From: Cephalopachus bancanus
Taxonomy: Eukaryota; Chordata; Mammalia; Primates; Tarsiidae
DNA: 64,000 nt
NCBI GenBank assembly: GCA_027257055.1
Contig: JAPVLO010000384.1
Coordinates: forward strand, 2,294,001 to 2,358,000
Reading direction: 5' to 3'
Part shown: piece after piece, positions 59,435 through 64,000 of the stretch
How the letters are laid out: the number at the start of each line of letters is the position of its first letter
Position numbering within the stretch: the stretch's first letter is position 1
Translations under genes and position numbers: made by a program
Notes under the pieces: generated by a model
Seen by the model: only the letters and a program-made list of their open reading frames with translations
Database searches by the model: none
What the model was told of the DNA's origin: nothing

Positions 59435-60602
59435 AGAAAAACAGACACACCAAACTAACGAATAAACAAAGAAACAAACACAAACATACAAACAGAGAAG
59501 ACCTGATGATGCACTCATCCTCAAAACGCCCATATGCAAACAGAAAACTAAAAAAACCCCCCAAAAATAACAAAAAAGGAGTTCAAAGACACAAACAGAA
59601 ACAGAAAGAAAGAAACAAAAAGAGAGCGCTCCCTCTGTGGCCATTTCTGAAACTTGGGGTTCCTTTCCCAAGGGCCACTTCTGCTTGGAGCTTCTGCTGT
59701 GGTAGGAAGTGGGCTCCAGTCTCTAGTCACCTCCTCTGCATTCTCAACCCAAGGCTGATGGGGTTGCTTTTAGTGTGGGTCCCATGTCCCACAGACTTCT
59801 GTGGGAGGAGGGTGAATCAGAGCTGGACTCACCCAACTCATCTGCTGCTGCTGTCAATACCACGTCTCCCACTCAGATCAGACATGGACATGTCTGATCC
59901 AGTGTGAGAATGGGGTGTCTGTCTCTTCATGGCCACTCCTGAAATTCCCTCTCTGTACCAGCCATGGTCCATCCCAGTGGGGTGCAGAGATCACCTTTGG
60001 GTCTCAGGTTGGAGGCTGAACAGAACTGGGTGGGCCCAAGCAGGTCTCTGCCCAGTCCTACGACAGAGAAAATAGTGGCAGGTGTAATCTCCTTGCCAGT
60101 GTCAGGGCTCAGCTCCAGATTTCCTCACCTGGCCTTCTCCATAGTTCCGACTGCTAGTGCCCAGCTTGCTGCCACAGGAGTTGGCATGGGCCAAGTGCTA
60201 GGTGCTGAGAAGGAACTGATCTTTGCTGTCTCCTTCTGAGAGACCCCCAAGAATCCCCCAAGAAAGGCAAGCAATCCTGTACTCTGGAGGCTCTGATCTC
60301 AGGGCAATGTGGGTTGCAGAAGACACCCCCCGGTGCTTGATCAGAAATCAGCCATCAGACAGACTTTCACTCACCCACTGGCACACACCCACTCACCAGA
60401 CAGTCTCCATGGACAGTCGCCCTTACAGGGACTCTCACGCTCCCATGGTTCCATCCCCACCTTGCCCATTCCACCCACTGGTTCATTTTAGACAGTGGCC
60501 TATTGATTTACTCATTTATTAATATATTTAGTGAGCTTAGTGAGCTTTTTTATATAAGTACTATCCTAAATGCAAAAACTAGAGAAATTAAGAAAATAGA
60601 CA

Positions 60603-60903
60603 GGCCAGGCTTGGTGATTCAGCCTGTAATCCCAGCACTTTGGGAGGATGAGGAGAGTGAATGACATGAGGCTGCAGGTTCGAGACCCGCCCAGGCAACT
60701 TGGCGAGACCTCATCTCTATAATAAATAAAAAACTAGTCGGGCATGTTACCACGCACCTGTAGGTCCAGCTACTTTGAAGACTGAGGCAGGAGGATCTCC
60801 TGAGACCCGCAGGTCAAGGCTGTGGTGACTGGGAGCGTGTCACTGCACTCCAGACTGGGTGACAGAGTGAGACTCTAACTCAAAAAAAAAAAAAAAAAAA
60901 AGA
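60603..60903 (+). mobile_element. Alu, sense, moderately diverged
   Basis: A full dimer starting GCCAGGCTTGGTGATTCAGC, with an intermediate left arm (AATCCCAGCACTTTGG) and intact B box GGTTCGAGACC. The A tail passes into GAAA units. It is flanked by AAGAAA(A/G)TAGACA at 60590-60602 and 60904-60916 (12 of 13). Confidence 0.92.
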
Positions 60904-61079
60904 AAGAAAGTAGACAAAGCGTTCTACCTTTATGATGCTTCCTCTCAAGTTTCTAAATATAAACTACTAGAAGAGTAAGAGTTTATATTACTTACTTTTA
61001 TTTATTTTGAGTCATCTGATTTGATGTTTTGCGTGTAACAAACAATCAAGAAATGCTTTTTTAAGATAAAAATAACGTG

Positions 61080-62666
61080 TTAGAATTATGAAGCAACAAA
61101 AAGAAATGAAAAGCATCCAAATTAGAAAGAAAGAAATACAAATATTTCTATTAAAAGATGATATAGTCTTTTATGTAGAAACTCCAAAGATTCTACACAA
61201 AAAACCTGTTAGAATTAATATACCCATTCAGCAAAGCAGATATAAAGCCAACACATAAATAATAAGTTTCGTTTCTATACACTAACAATGAACGATCTGG
61301 AAAGGAAAAGTACTTCAATTTACAACAGCATCAATAAGAATAAAATACTTAGGAATTAATCTAGGAGGTGAAAGATTTATACAATGTCAACTCTAAAACA
61401 TAGTTGAGAAAAATTAAGGAGGACATAAAAAAATGGAAACACATATCATGTTAATGAATTAGAAGACACTATTTTAAAGGCATTAGTGCGACCCAAAATA
61501 ATCTACAAATTCAATACAATCTCTATTAAAATGTCAATGACTTTTTTTTGTAGAAAGAAAATCTCATTCTAAAACTCATATGGAATCGCAAGGGATCCTG
61601 TTTAGGCAAAACTATCTTAAAAAGCAAGAACAAAATCAGAGGATTCACATTACTGGTTTCAAAACTTACTACAAAGCTACAGTAATTTTTAAAAAGTGAG
61701 GCACAGGCATGAAAAAACAGACCTGAGCTGGGCTCGGTGGCTCAGCCTGTAATCCCGCGCCTTTGGGAGGCTGAGGTGAGTGGATTGCATGAGCCCGCGG
61801 GTTCGAGACCCTCCTGGGCAGCGAGACCTCATCTCTACAATAAATCAAAAAATCAGTCAGGCGTGGTAGCGCATGTCTGTAATTCCAGCTACTTTGGAAG
61901 GCTGAGGCGGTAGGATCGCCAGAGCCCAGCAGGTCGAGGCTACAGTGGCCGGAAGCGGCCACTGCACTCCAGTCTGGGTGCAGAGTGAGACTCCAACTCA
62001 AAAAAAAAAAAAAACGGACCTGTAGACCAATGAAACAGAACAAAGCCCAAAAATAAACCTCATATATATGGTCAAGTGATTTTTGACAAGAATGCCAAGA
62101 ACATTTGGTGGGTAAAAGGACAGTCTTTCCAACAATTGATGCTAGAAAAACTGAATATTCACATACAAAATAACAAAGTTAGTACTTTACCTAACACTAT
62201 ATATAAAAATTTATTCAAATTGGATCAGAGACCCAAATGTAACACCTACAACTGTTAAACTCTTTTGAAGAAAACATTGGTCAAAATCTTCATGACATTC
62301 AATTTAAAAGTGATTTATTGCATATGACACACAGACACAGGCAACAACAACAACAACAAAATAGACAAATTAAACTTGACACAATTTTTTTTAATATATG
62401 CATCAAAAGACACTATCAACGGAGTAAAATGGCAACATACAAAGTGGAAGAAAATATTTCCAAATCTTATATCTGATAAGAAAATATTCACTAGGCTACA
62501 TAGAAAAGTCCTAAAACTCAACAAAAAAGAACAAGCAGCTAATTCAAGACGGCCAAAGGACTTGAGTAGACATTTCTTCAAAGAAGATATGCAAATGACT
62601 GATAAGCACATGAAACAATGCTCAACATCACAAAGCATTAACAAATGCAAGTTAAAACTGCCATGA
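61080..62666 (+). mobile_element. Old L1M ORF2 fragment, sense
   Basis: This covers L1 ORF2 from after the RT catalytic region to near the C-terminal domain. It shows recognisable AATACTTAGGAATTAATC, CTCATATGGAATCGCAAGG, GACCAATGAAACAGAACA and GAGTAGACATTTCTTCAAAG. A 96-codon frame (62376-62666) retains the segment KDLSRHFFKEDMQMTDKHMK. A young Alu sits at 61726-62010. Frames are otherwise broken. Confidence 0.82.
61726..62010 (+). mobile_element. Alu, sense
   Basis: A full dimer flanked by AAAAC(A/G)GACCTG at 61714-61725 and 62011-62022 (11 of 12). It keeps most young-type variants. The B-box hairpin has one mismatch (GAGACCCTCC). Confidence 0.94.
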
Positions 62667-62667
62667 G

Positions 62668-62941
62668 ACCAGGCATGGTGGCTCACCATTGTAATCCCAG
62701 CACTTTGGAAGGCTGATGCAGGAAGATTGCTTGAGCCCAGAAATTCAAAGCCAACCTAGGCAACATAGCAACACCTCATAGCTACATAAAATTTGAAAAA
62801 TTAGTCAGATGTGGTGGCACGCACTTCACAAGGCTGATGCAGATGGATTGCCTGAGCCCAGGTGGTCAAGACTGTGGTGAGCCATAACTGTGCCACTGAA
62901 TTCCAGCCTGAGCAACAGAGTGAGGCCTTGACTCAAAAAAA
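62668..62941 (+). mobile_element. Old Alu, sense
   Basis: A diverged dimer (CCAGGCATGGTGGCTCACCA start, GAGCCATAACTGTGCCACTG right arm) with internal deletions, for example in the right arm near 62824. It lacks the young strepsirrhine variants. Confidence 0.88.
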
Positions 62942-62944
62942 AAG

Positions 62945-64000
62945 TGTTCTGAATTTGACTATATACTTACTTTTACCAGTGAATTATGTTTTTATGTTTC
63001 TACTTGGCAATCCTTTTCTTCAGCTTTAAGAACTTATTTTAGCATTTATTGTTAAACAGGTTTAGTAGTGATAAATTCCCCCAGCTTTTATTTGTCTGAG
63101 AAAGTTATCTCCTCTTCATTTTTAAAGGAGAGAATTGTTGAGTGTAGTATTCTCAATTGTCGGTTTGTTTTTGTTGTTGTTTTGTTTTGTTTCTTTTTAC
63201 CTTTTTGAATGTGTCATTCGATTTCCTTCTGGTCTGTAAGATTTCTATTGTAAAATCTACTGATAATCTAATGGAAGTCCTATTGTATGTACCAATCCAC
63301 TTTTTCTTGTAGCTTTAAATATTCTTTCTTTAACTTTTGACAACTTGATGTGTATGTGCTTTGGTGTATATCTCTTTAGATCCAATGTATTAGGTGTTCA
63401 CTGAGCTTTTTGGATCTGGATTACTATTTTCTTCCTCAGTCTTGAAAAGTATTCTGCCGTTATTATTTGAATATGTTTTCTGTTTCTTTCTCTCTCTTCT
63501 CCTTCTGGTACACTGATAACGCATATGTTATTTTGCTGATGGATTCTTATAAGTTCTCTAGGCTGTTTTTATTTTTTTTTTTTTTTTTTTTTTTTTTTGA
63601 GTTGGAGTCTCACTCTGTCGCCCAGACTGGAGTGCAGTGGCCGCTTCCAGCCACCGCAGCCTCGACCTGCTGGGCTCCGGCGATCCTTCCGCCTCAGCCT
63701 TCCAAGTAGCCGGAACAGGCACACGCTACCACGCCCGGCTAATTTTTTGGTTTATTGTAGAGATGAGGTCTCGCTGCCCAGGCGGGTCTCGAACCCGCAG
63801 GCTCAGGCAATCCACTCACCTCAGCCTCCCAAAGGCGCGGGATTACAGGCTGAGCCACCGAGCCCGGCTTTTATTCTTTTAATTAGTTTTACTTTTTGAT
63901 TTTCAGAGTAGATGATTTCCAATGATCTGTCTTCAAGTCTGCTAATCTTTTCTTCTGTTTTATCTACTCTGCTGTTGAACCCCTGAATTAAAGTTTTGAG
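62945..64000 (-). mobile_element. Old L1M ORF1 region, antisense, running off the window
   Basis: The antisense of the L1M ORF1 and inter-ORF region. CATTCGATTTCCTTCTGG lies near 63216, GCTTTAAATATTCTTTCTTT near 63312, CACTGAGCTTTTTGGATCTGG near 63400, and the ORF1 coiled-coil antisense GATCTGTCTTCAAGTCTGCT near 63924. The ORF1-before-ORF2 order fits a minus-strand element. An Alu splits it at 63574-63868. Confidence 0.75.
63574..63868 (-). mobile_element. Alu, antisense, young type
   Basis: A full dimer with a long poly-T start and intact hairpin GCGGGTCTCGAACCCGC at the B box. Flanking T-rich sequences (GTTTTTATTTTTT and GCTTTTATTCTTT) are a poor, uncertain duplication. It is nested in the old L1M. 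Confidence 0.93.

Larger units (their letters stand above)
53576..60478 (-). mobile_element. Near full-length L1, antisense, with TSD
   Basis: This 6.9-kb L1 reads right to left: 5' UTR (60478 to about 59000), ORF1 (about 59000-58140), ORF2 (57935 to about 53640), 3' UTR with GTGGGGTAC, and a tail ending at 53576. It is flanked by an 11-bp duplication, TGGTTCATTTT, at 53565-53575 and 60479-60489. In element orientation this starts AAAATG, which suits the L1 endonuclease TTTT/A preference. It carries three later inserts: a tiny Alu piece (54352-54403), an LTR-like retroposon (55229-55323) and a full Alu (56344-56637). ORF1 and ORF2 hold stops and frameshifts, so it is inactive. Confidence 0.9.

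Noticed and set aside
58900..59700. Long antisense open frames (up to 175 codons) around 59046-59671 rich in Ser, Phe or Leu
   Set aside because: They are translations of the GAA/GAG purine tract within an L1 5' UTR, not a protein gene.

Overview
This window looks like primate nuclear DNA from a strepsirrhine, most probably a Malagasy lemur. About fifteen dimeric 7SL-derived Alu elements share a non-human variant: TGGCTCAGCCTG near the start, GGTTCGAGACC as B box, and a right arm ending ACTCCAACTC. The LINE-1 copies share an unfamiliar 3' UTR containing GATGTGGGGTACAATTCAGG in antisense view. I saw no galago/loris-type tRNA-derived monomer SINE. The taxon is inferred from these lineages, not from a host gene. 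I found no supportable host protein-coding exon, rRNA or tRNA; the window reads as intergenic or deep-intronic DNA, AT-rich and dense in transposons.

Layout. 1-9.3 kb: AT-rich DNA holding a nested pair of L1 3' ends (2.4-3.6 kb) and a decayed ERV-L pol gene (4.3-6.8 kb). 9.3-15.7 kb: an old long sense L1 (5'UTR-like region, ORF1, ORF2) split by a second, 5'-inverted L1 and followed by an Alu. 17.1-17.5 kb: two retroposons at one target site. 18.0-23.7 kb: an old L1 that inverted on insertion and later received an Alu and a second, also inverted, L1 at one target site. 24-34 kb: mostly unique AT-rich DNA with Alus. 34.3-38.9 kb: a second ERV-L pol remnant (RT through integrase core) invaded by a MaLR internal region plus LTR, which themselves carry an Alu and an L1. 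39-53 kb: unique DNA with small old fossils (MER3-like, L1M, L2, MIR, another hAT element). 53.6-60.5 kb: one near full-length antisense L1 with an 11-bp target-site duplication. 60.6-64 kb: old L1M pieces in both orientations with Alus.

Nothing here works together as a pathway. The biological content is the order of retrotransposition, readable from target-site duplications (TSDs). The most interesting points are the doubly inverted nested L1s, repeated use of single insertion sites, two short retroposed copies that look like the 3' ends of LTR-type transcripts, and the tRNA-like pol III promoter in the young Alus. Family names come from recognition by eye, with no database search.
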